Assembly (NCBI RefSeq): GCF_003688855.1
Contig: NZ_REFW01000001.1
Span: 992,001 to 1,056,000 of the forward strand
DNA: 64,000 nucleotides
Direction of reading: 5' to 3'
From: Tessaracoccus antarcticus
GTDB lineage: Bacteria; Actinomycetota; Actinomycetes; Propionibacteriales; Propionibacteriaceae
Shown here: positions 34,776-44,274 of the stretch, piece after piece
Layout: each line of letters begins with the position of its first letter
Position numbering within the stretch: the first letter of the stretch is position 1
Notes under the pieces: model-generated
Databases searched by the model: none
Told to the model about the DNA's origin: nothing
What the model saw: only the letters and a program-made list of their open reading frames with translations
Program-made: the position numbers and the translations under genes

Positions 34776-36539
34776 ATGACGAACTATCCCAGGATCGGTA
34801 TCCGGCCCATCATTGATGGCCGTCGACGCGGTGTCCGCGAAAGCCTCGAGGACCAGACCATGGACATGGCCAGGCGCGTCGCGGCACTGTATGAGTCCGA
34901 ACTGCGCTACCCCGACGGCACGCCGGTGCAGTGCGTGATTGCCGACACCACCATCGGCGGCGTCGCGGAGGCGCAGGCAACGGCCACCAAGTTCCGTCGT
35001 GAGAACGTGGGACTGACGCTGAGCGTCACACCCTGCTGGTGCTACGGCACCGAGACCATCGACATGGACCGCACCATGCCGCATGCCATCTGGGGGTTCA
35101 ACGGGTCCGAGCGTCCCGGCGCCGTCTACCTGGCGGCCGCCCTGGCCGGGCACGCCCAACTCGGCATCCCCGCCTTCGGTATTTACGGCGAGGACGTGCA
35201 GGACGCCGACGATGACAGCATCCCCGACGCCGTGCGCCAGCGACTGCTGGACTACGCCACGTGCGGGCTCGCCGTCGCCCAGATGAAGGGCACGGCCTAC
35301 CTGGCCATCGGTTCGGTCTGCATGGGCATCGCGGGCTCCGTGGTCAGCGACAGCTTCTGGGGCAAATACCTGGGTATGCGCAACGAGTACGTGGACATGT
35401 CCGAGGTCAGCCGCCGCGTCGACAACGAGATCTACGACAAGGACGAGTACGCCAAGGCCTACGCCTGGATCCGTGACAACTTCACCCAGGGCGAGGACTT
35501 CAACCCCGAGCAGAACCAGTTCCCGGAGCGGCACGAGGAGTGGTGGCAGTACGTCACCAAGATGACGCTCATCGGCCGTGACCTCATGGTGGGCAACCCG
35601 AAGCTTGCCGAGGCAGGTTGGGGCGAGGAGGCGATGGGCCACGGCGCCCTCGCCGCCGGTTTCCAGGGCCAGCGGCAATGGACCGACGGCAAGCCCAACG
35701 GCGACGTCATGGAGACGGTCCTGAACACCCAGTTCGACTGGAACGGCACGAGGGCCCCCTACATCCTGGCCACGGAGAACGACGCCCTCAACGGGGCTTC
35801 GATGCTGTTCAACCATCTCCTGACCAACAGGGCTCAGATCTTCTCCGACGTCCGCACGTACTGGAGCCCCGACGCCGTCAAGCGCGTCACGGGGCACACG
35901 CTGGAGGGCAAGGCGGCCAATGGTTTCCTTGACCTCCGCAACTCCGGCTCCACCACGTTGGACGGCACCTTCGCCGCCCAGGAAGACGGCAAGCCCACCA
36001 TCAAGCAGTGGTGGGACCTCACAGCAGTGGACTGCCAGGCGCAACTGGATGCCACCACGTTCCACCCGGCCAACGTCGAGTACTTCCCCGGCGGAGGCTT
36101 CTCCACCCACTTCCGCTCCGCGGGTGAGGTGCCCGTCACCATGACGCGCATCAACCTCGTCGACGGTCTGGGCCCGGTCATCCAGATCGCCGAGGGCTGG
36201 ACCGTGGAACTGCCCGACGAGGTGGCCACCACCATCGAGGACCGCACGGACCGTGCATGGCCCACCACGTGGTTCGTCCCGAACCTGACGGGCGAGGGCG
36301 TGTTCCGCAACGTGTACGAGGTCATGAACGCCTGGGGTGCCAACCACGGCGCCATCAGCTACGGCCACATCGGTGCGCGCCTCATCACGCTGGCATCCAT
36401 GCTCCGCATTCCGGTGAACATGCACAACGTGCCGTCCGAGCAGGTCTTCAGGCCCAAGAACTGGTTGGGCTTCGGCACGGCCGACGCCGAGGGTGCCGAC
36501 TACAGGGCCTGTGCCCAGTTCGGTCCGTTGTACGGCTGA
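34776..36539 (+). CDS. fucI: L-fucose isomerase
   Basis: The 587-residue protein converts L-fucose (or D-arabinose) to the corresponding ketose. It aligns in length and motifs with FucI (about 590 residues): [20 protein letters not shown] at the N-terminus, [32 protein letters not shown], and [13 protein letters not shown]. The metal/active-site region has [14 protein letters not shown], and [14 protein letters not shown] follows near the C-terminus. It needs Mn2+ in known cases. ABC importer, kinase and FucU neighbours support a 6-deoxyhexose or related aldose as the substrate. No signal peptide is present, so it is cytosolic. Confidence 0.92.
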   Translation: MTNYPRIGIRPIIDGRRRGVRESLEDQTMDMARRVAALYESELRYPDGTPVQCVIADTTIGGVAEAQATATKFRRENVGLTLSVTPCWCYGTETIDMDRTMPHAIWGFNGSERPGAVYLAAALAGHAQLGIPAFGIYGEDVQDADDDSIPDAVRQRLLDYATCGLAVAQMKGTAYLAIGSVCMGIAGSVVSDSFWGKYLGMRNEYVDMSEVSRRVDNEIYDKDEYAKAYAWIRDNFTQGEDFNPEQNQFPERHEEWWQYVTKMTLIGRDLMVGNPKLAEAGWGEEAMGHGALAAGFQGQRQWTDGKPNGDVMETVLNTQFDWNGTRAPYILATENDALNGASMLFNHLLTNRAQIFSDVRTYWSPDAVKRVTGHTLEGKAANGFLDLRNSGSTTLDGTFAAQEDGKPTIKQWWDLTAVDCQAQLDATTFHPANVEYFPGGGFSTHFRSAGEVPVTMTRINLVDGLGPVIQIAEGWTVELPDEVATTIEDRTDRAWPTTWFVPNLTGEGVFRNVYEVMNAWGANHGAISYGHIGARLITLASMLRIPVNMHNVPSEQVFRPKNWLGFGTADAEGADYRACAQFGPLYG

Positions 36540-36548
36540 CAGAATGTG

Positions 36549-36579
36549 CCCCGGGTGGCGGCGACGTCGCTTCCCGGGG
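36549..36579 (+). other. Intercistronic hairpin after fucI
   Basis: CCCCGGG (36549-36555) pairs with CCCGGGG (36573-36579) and the interior GCGAC/GTCGC can extend it. It lies ten bases after the fucI stop, with no T-run, so it is probably an mRNA-stabilising or attenuating structure rather than the end of the operon. Confidence 0.45.
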
Positions 36580-36630
36580 TGCTTCCGCACTGCAAGCACC
36601 GAGACACCCCTACGCGAGGATGGAGGAGAC

Positions 36631-38037
36631 GTGGGAAGCCATGTCACCGCACTGGCCGTGGACCTGGGGTCCTCGTCGGGCCGGATCACAGCTGGAACTC
36701 TCCAGGGCGGCAAGGTGTCGCAGGTGGAGGTGCACCGCTTCACGCACGGCGCCGCCATGGCGGACGGGCACCTGGCCTGGGACCTCGATCTCATCTGGCG
36801 TGAAGTGGTCGCCGGCCTGACCGAGGCCGTGGCGCAGTTTCCTCACGCCAGCAGCGTCTCGGTGGACACCTGGGGTGTCGACTGGGTGCCGTTGGATGCG
36901 GAAGGCCAACGCCTGGGCGCGGGACGCGCCTACCGGGACGAGCGCACAGAGCGCACGCTGGCGGCCTTCCGTCGACGTCTGCCCGATGAACGTGCATGGG
37001 AACTCACGGGCATAGCGCCCGCCACCATCAACTCCGCCAACCAGATGTTTGCCTTCCTCACCGAGGAACCCGGGCTGGCTGAGCGAACCGACCAGATCCT
37101 TTTCCTCCCCGACCACTTCACACACCTGCTGTCGGGGGAGCGGCGATGGTCCCGCTCCATTGCCTCCACTGCCGGGCTCTGCAACCCGGGTGCCACGGAC
37201 TGGGCTGAGGACGTGTTCGACGCGCTGGAGGTCCCTCGAAGGTGGGTGGGTGAGCTCACCCACGAACACGACGAGGTGGGTCCCTGCATCGTCGCGGGGC
37301 TCGAGCAGCTGCGCGTGGTGCGTGCGGGGGCACACGACACGGCCTGCGCCGTCCATGCGCTGCCGCGCGACGAGGCCACGGATTCCTACTTCCTGTCCTG
37401 TGGGTCGTGGTCGGTGCTGGGGGTTGCGCGCGACGAGCCGCTGCTGACTCCGCAGGCGCACGCGCTGGGACTGACCAACGAGGCCCGCGGCGACCGGGGC
37501 GTGCGGCCACTGTTCAACATCACGGGCCTGTGGATCCTGCAGGAATGCCAGCGGCAGTGGGGTGCCGAGGGCAGGGACGCCGACATCGTGAGCCTTGTGA
37601 AGGCGGCGACCAGGGCCGAATCGCTGGGGCTGCTCATCGACCCCGACGAGCCACAGTTTGCGGCACCCGGTGACATGGTGGCACGCGTCACCGTGGCCCT
37701 GTCCCAGCAGGGTGCACCGTTCGACGTGTCGCAGGGGCAGGTGGTGCGCGCCATCCTTGAGTCGCTGGCCCACCGGTACGCCCGTGGCGTCGCGGACCTG
37801 GCCGACCTCACCGGGACCAGGGCCACGCAGCTCAACATGACAGCGGGCGGTTCGAGGAACCCGCTGTTGTGCCAGCTCACCGCCGACGCGCTGCAGGTGC
37901 CCGTCATCGCGGGTCCCGCGGAGGCCTCCACACTGGGCTCGCTGCTGGCGCAGTTCGAGATCACCGGCCATCTCGACCCCCAGGACCGCAACCACGTCAT
38001 CGCCCGTTCGGCCCAGACCATCAGGTACGCGCCATGA
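36631..38037 (+). CDS. FGGY-family ketose kinase, rhamnulokinase-like
   Basis: The GTG at 36631 has GGAGGAG upstream (VGSHVTALAVDLGSSSGRIT). The 468-residue kinase has the phosphate-1 motif AVDLGSSSGR. SVDTWGVDWVPLD, a DHFTHLLSG segment, AGAHDTACAVHALP, the FLSCGSWSVLGV motif and the C-terminal NMTAGGSRNPLLCQLTADAL match RhaB better than FucK. In several bacteria RhaB-like kinases phosphorylate L-fuculose, so with fucI beside it the expected product is L-fuculose-1-phosphate. A rhamnulose substrate is possible. Its stop overlaps the LacI start. Confidence 0.88.
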   Translation: MGSHVTALAVDLGSSSGRITAGTLQGGKVSQVEVHRFTHGAAMADGHLAWDLDLIWREVVAGLTEAVAQFPHASSVSVDTWGVDWVPLDAEGQRLGAGRAYRDERTERTLAAFRRRLPDERAWELTGIAPATINSANQMFAFLTEEPGLAERTDQILFLPDHFTHLLSGERRWSRSIASTAGLCNPGATDWAEDVFDALEVPRRWVGELTHEHDEVGPCIVAGLEQLRVVRAGAHDTACAVHALPRDEATDSYFLSCGSWSVLGVARDEPLLTPQAHALGLTNEARGDRGVRPLFNITGLWILQECQRQWGAEGRDADIVSLVKAATRAESLGLLIDPDEPQFAAPGDMVARVTVALSQQGAPFDVSQGQVVRAILESLAHRYARGVADLADLTGTRATQLNMTAGGSRNPLLCQLTADALQVPVIAGPAEASTLGSLLAQFEITGHLDPQDRNHVIARSAQTIRYAP

Positions 38038-39041
38038 CCACCACCAGCACTACCACCACGAACGAGCGACCCAGCCTCGCTGACGTCGCCAAACTGGCGG
38101 GGGTCTCCAGCCAGACCGTTTCCCGGGTGGTGCGCGGGGCCGACGTGGTCGCGAAGGACACACGGGAAAGGGTGCTGGCCATCGTGGCGGAGCTCGGATA
38201 CCAGCCCAACCTGGCTGCCCGTTCCCTCTCGCAGCGCCGCACCGGCGTGGTGCACGTCGTCAACGCCACACCGCTGTTCCACGGCCACGCCCGTACATTC
38301 CTCGAAGTGGTGGGAGCCCTCGGAGAGCTCGACCTCCACACGTCGATGTCGGTGCTGCCCTTCGGGGAGGACCTGACGCTCAACCGGCTCATCCCCATGG
38401 GTGTCGACGGCGTGGTCATCCTGGGCGGGCACAGCCGCTCCAGCCAGTGGGCCGAGGTGGCGGAAACCCGTGTGCCCGTCGTGTTCGTGGGCCAGCGCGT
38501 CGGCCTTCCGCCCACCGTGTCCAGCGTGGGGGTGGACCAGGCTCACGGCGCACTGCTCGCGACCCGACACCTCATCGAGCAGGGCCGGACGAAACTGATG
38601 CACATCTGCGGGCCGCGCGACTGGTTGGACGCCGAGGAGCGGCGCAACGGTTTCGTGGAGGCCTGCGACGAGGCGGGGATTGCGTTCGAGAAGATCTCCA
38701 GCCCCACCTGGGATGCGCAATCCGCCTACGACGCGACCAGCAGTCTGCCCCCCGGCATTGACGGCGTCTTCGCCAGCAACGACCACCTGGCCCTCGGTCT
38801 CCTGCGCCGCCTCCATGAAAATGGCGTCACCGTCCCCGAGGACATCTCCGTGATCGGCTTCGACGACGCGGATGGTTCGGACTGCTTCTGGCCACCCCTG
38901 TCCACCGTGCGCCAGCCGTTCCGGGCGGTGGGCCACGCCGCCGTGGCCCAGCTCACCCGCCTCATGGATGGCGGCTCCCCGGAGCACTCCCTCATTCAAC
39001 CCGAACTGATCGTTCGGGGAAGCTCGAAAGGACACACATGA
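38034..39041 (+). CDS. LacI-family transcriptional repressor of the sugar operon
   Basis: The ATG overlaps the kinase stop. The N-terminus is threonine-rich, then a LacI helix-turn-helix and hinge (LADVAKLAGVSSQTVSRVV and PNLAARSLSQRRTG). A periplasmic-binding-like sensor domain contains VDGVVILGGHSRSSQ, VGVDQAHGALLATRHLIEQG, GVFASNDHLALGLLRRL and DISVIGFDDADGSDCFWPP. At 335 residues it is full length. Its encoding within the operon suggests feedback control; the palindrome at 30774 is its likely target. It overlaps fucU by four bases. Confidence 0.93.
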   Translation: MTTTSTTTTNERPSLADVAKLAGVSSQTVSRVVRGADVVAKDTRERVLAIVAELGYQPNLAARSLSQRRTGVVHVVNATPLFHGHARTFLEVVGALGELDLHTSMSVLPFGEDLTLNRLIPMGVDGVVILGGHSRSSQWAEVAETRVPVVFVGQRVGLPPTVSSVGVDQAHGALLATRHLIEQGRTKLMHICGPRDWLDAEERRNGFVEACDEAGIAFEKISSPTWDAQSAYDATSSLPPGIDGVFASNDHLALGLLRRLHENGVTVPEDISVIGFDDADGSDCFWPPLSTVRQPFRAVGHAAVAQLTRLMDGGSPEHSLIQPELIVRGSSKGHT

Positions 39042-39475
39042 TCCACGGACCGATGATCCACCCGCCGCTGTTGCGCGCCCTCGCAGGGGCGGGCCACGGT
39101 GCGAAGATCCTGATCGCCGACTCCAACTACCCGCACGAGACGTGGGCCAACCCGCGCAGCACCGTCGTTTTCCTGAACCTGGCGCCCGGACTCGTCAATG
39201 CCATGGACGTACTGGAGGTGCTGAAGAAGACGATCCCTCTGGAAGCGGCTGCCGTGATGCTCCCGGCCGAGGAGGATGGCCACATCGACGTGCCCATCCA
39301 TGATGAGTTCCGCGCTGCGTTGCCCGACATTGAGGTGACGGGGATCCGACGCTGGGACTTCTATCCGGAGGCGGGGTCGAACGACGTCGCCGTCGTCATC
39401 GCCACCGGCGAGGCACGCATCTACGCCAACCTGCTGTTGACCATTGGTGTGCGTCACCCCGACGAACACCCCTGA
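39038..39475 (+). CDS. fucU: RbsD/FucU-family sugar mutarotase
   Basis: The 145-residue protein begins MIHGPMIHPPLLRALAGAGHGAKILIADSNYP, the conserved RbsD/FucU N-terminus with its active-site histidine. It interconverts anomers of fucose or ribose so that the isomerase receives the right form. FPGVNAMDVLEVLKKTIPLE-like and RWDFYPEAGSNDVAVVIATG regions also fit the family. It ends the rightward island. The convergent MFS gene stops 21 bases further on. Confidence 0.92.
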   Translation: MIHGPMIHPPLLRALAGAGHGAKILIADSNYPHETWANPRSTVVFLNLAPGLVNAMDVLEVLKKTIPLEAAAVMLPAEEDGHIDVPIHDEFRAALPDIEVTGIRRWDFYPEAGSNDVAVVIATGEARIYANLLLTIGVRHPDEHP

Positions 39476-39496
39476 TCTGCCCGCGGCTGGGCCGGT

Positions 39497-41107
39497 TCAG
39501 CGATGGCTGGTGTCGTCGGCGCCCTCACCGCAGTCGATGAGTTGGGGTGGCGCGGCGACGGCGCAGTGGCTGGCGATCACCTGCGGGTGCGGGTGCGGTG
39601 ACGTGTGGATCCGGGCGACGTCCCTGAGGGCTTCCCCCGGCTCCCCGGGCGTGTGTCCGGCCTCGTCGAGTGCGTGGTTGGAGATGCTGATGGCAGCGAT
39701 GGCGGCCCCCACCAGCAGGACGGCAACGGCCCCCCACATGGCACGGTCGAACCCCGCGTTGAACGCCTCGGGGCGGGTGTAGTCGTCGCCACCGAGACCC
39801 GCGAAGGCGGGCAGCACGGCGATGGCCAGGAGCCCCGCGGCGCGGGCCACGGCGTTGTTGACGCCGGAGGCGAGGCCGGCGCGATCCACGGGCGCCGACG
39901 ACAGGGCCGTGGCGGTCAGCGGTGCCACCATGATGGCCAGGCCCAGGCCGAACACGGCCACGCCCGGGAGGACGTCGGCCACGTACGAGGCGTCCGGGCC
40001 GATGCGCAACATCAGCACCAGCCCCAGCGCGCACACCGCCGGCCCGACGCTCATCTGCAGGCGCGGGCCGATCCGGTACGCCAGCGCGCCGGAGGCCGAC
40101 GACAGCGCCAACATGATGAAGGTGATGGGGAGGATGGACACCCCGGCGGCCAGGGGGCTGAAGCCGCTGACCACCTGCAGTTGGATGATGAGCAGGAAGA
40201 ACACCGCGCCGAAGCCGCCGTAGACGGTGAACGTCACCAGGTTGGCGGCGGTGAACTGGCGGGAGCGGAAGATGTCGAGGGGCACCATGGGGCTCGTGCT
40301 GCGCCACTCCACCACGCCGAAGGCGACACCCGCGGCCACCCCCAGCACCAACGCGCCCAGCACGGGCAGTGCCGTGATGCCCTGGGACGGCTGCTCCAGC
40401 AGTCCGTAGGTGATCCCGCCCAGCGCCACGACGCCGAGGGCGGCACCCGCGATGTCCAGACGGGGCGCTGCCGCCGGGTCCCGCGACTCGGGGACGTAGC
40501 GCAGCGCCAGGAACACCACGAGGGCCGCCACGGGGGCGTTGATGAGGAACACCCATCGCCAGGATGCGTGTTCGACGAGCCAGCCGCCGAGGAAGGGGCC
40601 GATGGCGGTGGCGACCCCGCTGAGGCCGGACCACGCCCCGATGGCCTTGGCACGGTCACCGGGGGCGAAGGTCGCCTGGAGGATGGCCAGGCTGCCGGGG
40701 GTCAGGAGTGCCCCGCCGATGCCCTGCAGGGTGCGGGCGGCGATGAGGGTCCCGATGCCGGGTGCCAGCCCGCACAGCATGGACGCGGCCGCGAACCACA
40801 CGACCCCCACGATGAACATTCTGCGGCGCCCGAACCTGTCGGCCAGGGAGCCGCCCAGGAGGATGAAGGCCGCAAGTGTCAGCGTGTAGGCGGTAACGGT
40901 CCACTGGAGGCCCGTGAACCCGGCCCCCAACGACCCGCCAATGGCGGGAAGTGCCACGTTGACCACGGTGGCGTCGATGCCCGCAAGCCCGGAGCCGAGG
41001 ATGGACACCAGAAGGATCCATCGGCCTGCTGCTGAGCCCATCGCGACGGTTCCCAGGGCGGGCAGCGGAGTCCCTCCACGGCGTGACGGAGTTCCCACAG
41101 GAACCAT
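39497..41107 (-). CDS. DHA2-type MFS drug efflux transporter (EmrB/QacA-like)
   Basis: The 536-residue protein has about 14 membrane helices. MFS motif A is LGGSLADRFGRRRMFIVG, motif B-like RTLQGIGGALLTPGSL follows, and motif C is GPFLGGWLVEHASWRWVFLIN, typical of proton-driven multidrug efflux. The cytosolic C-terminus is histidine- and cysteine-containing (SPHPHPQVIASHCAVA). The first Met at 41107 sits right on a GGAGGAG site, so GTG 41098 or ATG 41041 (MGSAAGRW) may be the real start. Substrate unknown. Confidence 0.9.
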   Translation of the reverse strand: MVPVGTPSRRGGTPLPALGTVAMGSAAGRWILLVSILGSGLAGIDATVVNVALPAIGGSLGAGFTGLQWTVTAYTLTLAAFILLGGSLADRFGRRRMFIVGVVWFAAASMLCGLAPGIGTLIAARTLQGIGGALLTPGSLAILQATFAPGDRAKAIGAWSGLSGVATAIGPFLGGWLVEHASWRWVFLINAPVAALVVFLALRYVPESRDPAAAPRLDIAGAALGVVALGGITYGLLEQPSQGITALPVLGALVLGVAAGVAFGVVEWRSTSPMVPLDIFRSRQFTAANLVTFTVYGGFGAVFFLLIIQLQVVSGFSPLAAGVSILPITFIMLALSSASGALAYRIGPRLQMSVGPAVCALGLVLMLRIGPDASYVADVLPGVAVFGLGLAIMVAPLTATALSSAPVDRAGLASGVNNAVARAAGLLAIAVLPAFAGLGGDDYTRPEAFNAGFDRAMWGAVAVLLVGAAIAAISISNHALDEAGHTPGEPGEALRDVARIHTSPHPHPQVIASHCAVAAPPQLIDCGEGADDTSHR

Positions 41108-41232
41108 CTCCTCCCGGGAGCGGGCCGCGGTTGCGCGGACACTATTGACAGATGATAGGCCCGGGCCGGGAGTGTTCCGCAGCCTGCCCGCAGCGGGGCT
41201 CCGCGGTCAGGAGTGCCGCGGAGGCGCTGCGG

Positions 41233-42438
41233 CTACGCGCCCGGGGACAGGTGCGTCGCTGCCAGATCCGCGAGCAGCAGCGCGCCGTCGGCCACCACCG
41301 CGTCGTCGAAGCGGGCGTAGGCGGAGTGGTTGAACGGCGCGGTGGCGGGGTCGAGGTCGGCGGGGCAGGCGGACAGGCCGATGAAGCAGCCCGGCACCTC
41401 TTCGAGGATGCGGGAGAAGTCCTCGGCGCCGGCCAGGGGGGCTTTCCACCGCAGGTGGCGGTCCTCGCCGAACAGTCGTGTGGCGGTCTCGGCCACGAGG
41501 TCCGCGTGGTCTGCGTCGTTCACGGTGACGGGGTACTGCTCGAGGAGGTCGTAGTGTGCCGTGACGCCGTGCGCCGCGGCGATGCCGTCGACCATCTTCG
41601 GCAACTCGGCCAGCAGTGTGGTGTGGGCGGCGTCGGAGAACGTGCGCAGGGTGGCGTCGAAGCTGCCCTCTTCGGGGATGACGTTGGCGATGGTGCCCGC
41701 CGACAGGCGGCCCACCGTGACCACGACGGGGTCGAAGACGTCGAAGCCACGTGTCACGAGCGAGTGGGTGGCCGTGACCATTTCTGCGAGTGCGGGGACG
41801 GGGTCCTTCGCCAGGTGCGGTGCCGAGCCGTGCCCGCCGCGCCCCACCACCCTGACGCGTGCCACGTCGGAGGATGCCATGACCGGCCCCGGCTTCGTGG
41901 AGAACGTGCCGAGCGGGTCCAGCGAGGACCAGACGTGGATGGCGTAGGCGGCCGTGGGGCGGGGGCCGGCGATGTCGAGGAGGCCCTCCTCGAGCATGTA
42001 GCGGCAGCCGTCGACGCCCTCCTCTCCGGGCTGGAACATGAAGATGACGTCGCCGGCGAGGTCGTCCTTCATCTCGCACAGCGCACGTGCCGCCCCCACG
42101 AGCAGGCTCATGTGGAGGTCGTGGCCGCAGGCGTGCATGTTGCCGTTCGTGGAGGCGTAGTCCAGGCCGGTCAGCTCCTCCACGGGGAGGGCGTCCATGT
42201 CGCCGCGCAGCAGGACGACGTCGCGCTTGCCCTCGCTCTGCCTGCCGCCGCGGAGGATGCCGACGACGCTGCTGACACTCTTGCCGAGCGTGATCTCCAG
42301 GGGGAGGCCGTCGAGGGCCTGGAGGATGCGTGCCTGGGTCTGGGGCAGGTCGAGGCCCACCTCGGGGATCTGGTGCAGGTCGCGGCGCAGGGCCACGAGT
42401 TCGCCGTTGATGCTCTGGAGAAAGTCCTGTGTAGTCAC
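41233..42438 (-). CDS. M20-family amidohydrolase (N-acyl amino acid hydrolase)
   Basis: The GTG at 42438 (VTTQDFLQSINGEL) gives 401 residues; the longer frame is non-coding. The motifs are those of the M20D amidohydrolase/IAA-amino-acid hydrolase group: RRDLHQIPEVGLDL, LRGDMDALPVEE, MHACGHDLHMSLLVGAA, MFQPGEEGVDGCRYM, a dimerisation domain containing GRGGHGSAPHLAKDP, and LAGAEDFSRIL. It is a cytosolic di-metal hydrolase of N-acyl or aminoacylated compounds. No close partner gene indicates the substrate. Confidence 0.92.
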   Translation of the reverse strand: MTTQDFLQSINGELVALRRDLHQIPEVGLDLPQTQARILQALDGLPLEITLGKSVSSVVGILRGGRQSEGKRDVVLLRGDMDALPVEELTGLDYASTNGNMHACGHDLHMSLLVGAARALCEMKDDLAGDVIFMFQPGEEGVDGCRYMLEEGLLDIAGPRPTAAYAIHVWSSLDPLGTFSTKPGPVMASSDVARVRVVGRGGHGSAPHLAKDPVPALAEMVTATHSLVTRGFDVFDPVVVTVGRLSAGTIANVIPEEGSFDATLRTFSDAAHTTLLAELPKMVDGIAAAHGVTAHYDLLEQYPVTVNDADHADLVAETATRLFGEDRHLRWKAPLAGAEDFSRILEEVPGCFIGLSACPADLDPATAPFNHSAYARFDDAVVADGALLLADLAATHLSPGA

Positions 42439-42626
42439 GGCCCCAGTCTGGCATGCCGGCCCGACCGGCACCCCGAGCCGGCCGTTCCTCCCGTTCGCTG
42501 AGTGCCGCGCATGGGGGAGGGCTGGGGTAGCCGTTTGTGTTCCCTGAGTGCCGTCCATGGAGGACTAATGGCGCTGTATCGAGGGGTCCCCGACGTGTCG
42601 GGAGTCCTTCGTCTTGTTGCACGCGA

Positions 42627-42661
42627 AAGGCGCCGCATCCTCTTGCAGGATGCGGCGCCTT
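42627..42661 (-). terminator. Intrinsic terminator after the CoA-transferase gene
   Basis: A perfect 15-bp stem (arms 42627-42641 and 42647-42661) closes a five-base loop. It lies 16 bases after the stop at 42678 on the minus strand and is followed by TTTCG. It is symmetrical enough to act on the plus strand as well. Confidence 0.8.
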
Positions 42662-42677
42662 CGACTGGTTCAGATCG

Positions 42678-44192
42678 TCAGCTGACCATCGTGCCCGTCT
42701 TGAGGAAGCGGATGTGCCAGCTCAGGGCCGACTCGAGGTCGTGCGGGGTGTGGAGGCCGTTGGCCACCTTCTCCGCGAGCTTCACGTACTCGCGCAGCGG
42801 CTCCTTGAAGCTCGGGTGCGCGCAGTTCTCGATGATGAGCTTCGCGCGCTGGCGGGGAGCCAGGCCACGGAGGTCGGCGAGGCCCTGCTCCGTGATGATC
42901 ACCGACACGTCGTGCTCGGTGTGGTCGACGTGGTTGACCATGGGCACGATGCAGGAGATCGCACCGCCCTTGGCCGTCGACGGCGTCACGAAGCTGGAGA
43001 AGTAGCCGTTGCGGGTGAAGTCTCCGGAGCCGCCGATACCGTTCTGCATCCGCGAGCCCATCACGTGGGTGGAGTTCACGTTGCCGTAGATGTCGGCCTC
43101 GATCATGCCGTTGCACGCGATGACACCCATGCGACGGATGGCCTCCGGGTGGTTGGACACGTCCTGGGGGCGCAGGATAATCTTGTCGCGGTAGTCCTTG
43201 GCGTTGTTGTTCAGACGCTCGGCAGCCGTGGGGCTCAGCGAGAAGGCAGTGGCGGACGCCACCCTCATCTTGCCGGAGTCCAGCAGATCCACCATGCCGT
43301 CCTGGATGACCTCGGTGTAGGAGGTCATGTTCTCGAACGGGCCCTCGAGTAGGCCGGCGAGCACTGCGTTGGCGATGTTGCCCACGCCCGACTGCATCGG
43401 CAGCAGGTTCTTCGGCATGCGGCCCTGCTTCACCTCGTTGGACAGGAAGTCCAGCAGGTGGCCGGCGATGGCCTTCGAGTCGTGATCGAGCGGCTTGAAC
43501 GGGGTGTTGCGGTCGGGGCTGTCCGTCACGATGATCGCAATGATCTTCTCGGGATCCACCTTCAGGGTCAGCTGACCGATGCGGTCCGAGGGCGTGAGGA
43601 TGGGCAGCGGCACCCGGTTCGGCGGCAGGGCACCGATGGGGTAGTAGATGTCGTGCATCCCGCGGAGTTCCTCGGACTGCCACTCGTTGACCTCGAGGAT
43701 CACCTTGTCGGCGTAGTCGAGGTAGGTCCGGTTCATGCCCACGGACGAGCTCGGGATGAGTTCGCCGTCCTCCGTGATGGCCGTGACCTCGATGACAGCG
43801 AGGTCCATCTTTCCGAGGAAGCCCTGTGACACCTGGGGGCCCATGTGGGAGAGGTGGATGTCGGAGTAGTAGCTGATGCCCTTGTTGATGGCGGAACGCA
43901 TCTCCGGGTCCGACTGGTAGGGCGCACGGAAGTTGATACCCCCCGTGCGGGCCAGCGCACCGTCGAGTTCGGGTGCAGTGGACGCCCCCGTCAGGACGTT
44001 GACCTTGAACTCTTCACCCTGGTGATGCGCGGCGTCGATCCGGCCTGCCAGCGCCTCGGGGAAGTCCTTGGGATATCCCGCTCCGGTGAAACCCGAAAAC
44101 CCGATGTTCCAGCCATTCCTGACGAGAGCAGCCGCGTCCGGTGCCGACATGACCTTGGAACGCAGTGCTTCGTTGTGAATGCGACCCGACAT
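42678..44192 (-). CDS. Acetyl-CoA hydrolase/transferase family, succinyl-CoA:acetate (propionate) CoA-transferase
   Basis: The ATG at 44192 has AAGGAGG upstream. The 504-residue protein begins MSGRIHNEALRSKVMSAPDAA, then WNIGFSGFTGAGYPKDFPEAL. Glycine-rich QSGVGNIANAVLAGL, the SYTEVIQDGMVDLL segment and GGSGDFTRNGYFSS are hallmarks of class I succinyl-CoA:acetate CoA-transferases. The catalytic glutamate is expected in SYTEV. In propionibacteria this enzyme links succinyl-CoA to propionate or acetate formation. It is monocistronic with a strong terminator, and the strong ribosome site suggests high expression. Confidence 0.9.
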   Translation of the reverse strand: MSGRIHNEALRSKVMSAPDAAALVRNGWNIGFSGFTGAGYPKDFPEALAGRIDAAHHQGEEFKVNVLTGASTAPELDGALARTGGINFRAPYQSDPEMRSAINKGISYYSDIHLSHMGPQVSQGFLGKMDLAVIEVTAITEDGELIPSSSVGMNRTYLDYADKVILEVNEWQSEELRGMHDIYYPIGALPPNRVPLPILTPSDRIGQLTLKVDPEKIIAIIVTDSPDRNTPFKPLDHDSKAIAGHLLDFLSNEVKQGRMPKNLLPMQSGVGNIANAVLAGLLEGPFENMTSYTEVIQDGMVDLLDSGKMRVASATAFSLSPTAAERLNNNAKDYRDKIILRPQDVSNHPEAIRRMGVIACNGMIEADIYGNVNSTHVMGSRMQNGIGGSGDFTRNGYFSSFVTPSTAKGGAISCIVPMVNHVDHTEHDVSVIITEQGLADLRGLAPRQRAKLIIENCAHPSFKEPLREYVKLAEKVANGLHTPHDLESALSWHIRFLKTGTMVS

Positions 44193-44274
44193 CTTTCCTC
44201 CTTGGAAGATTGCAATACGGGGGCAAGGCTATCGGGTGGCACCGTTCCAGGGGCAGGGAGGCCCCCACAAACAC

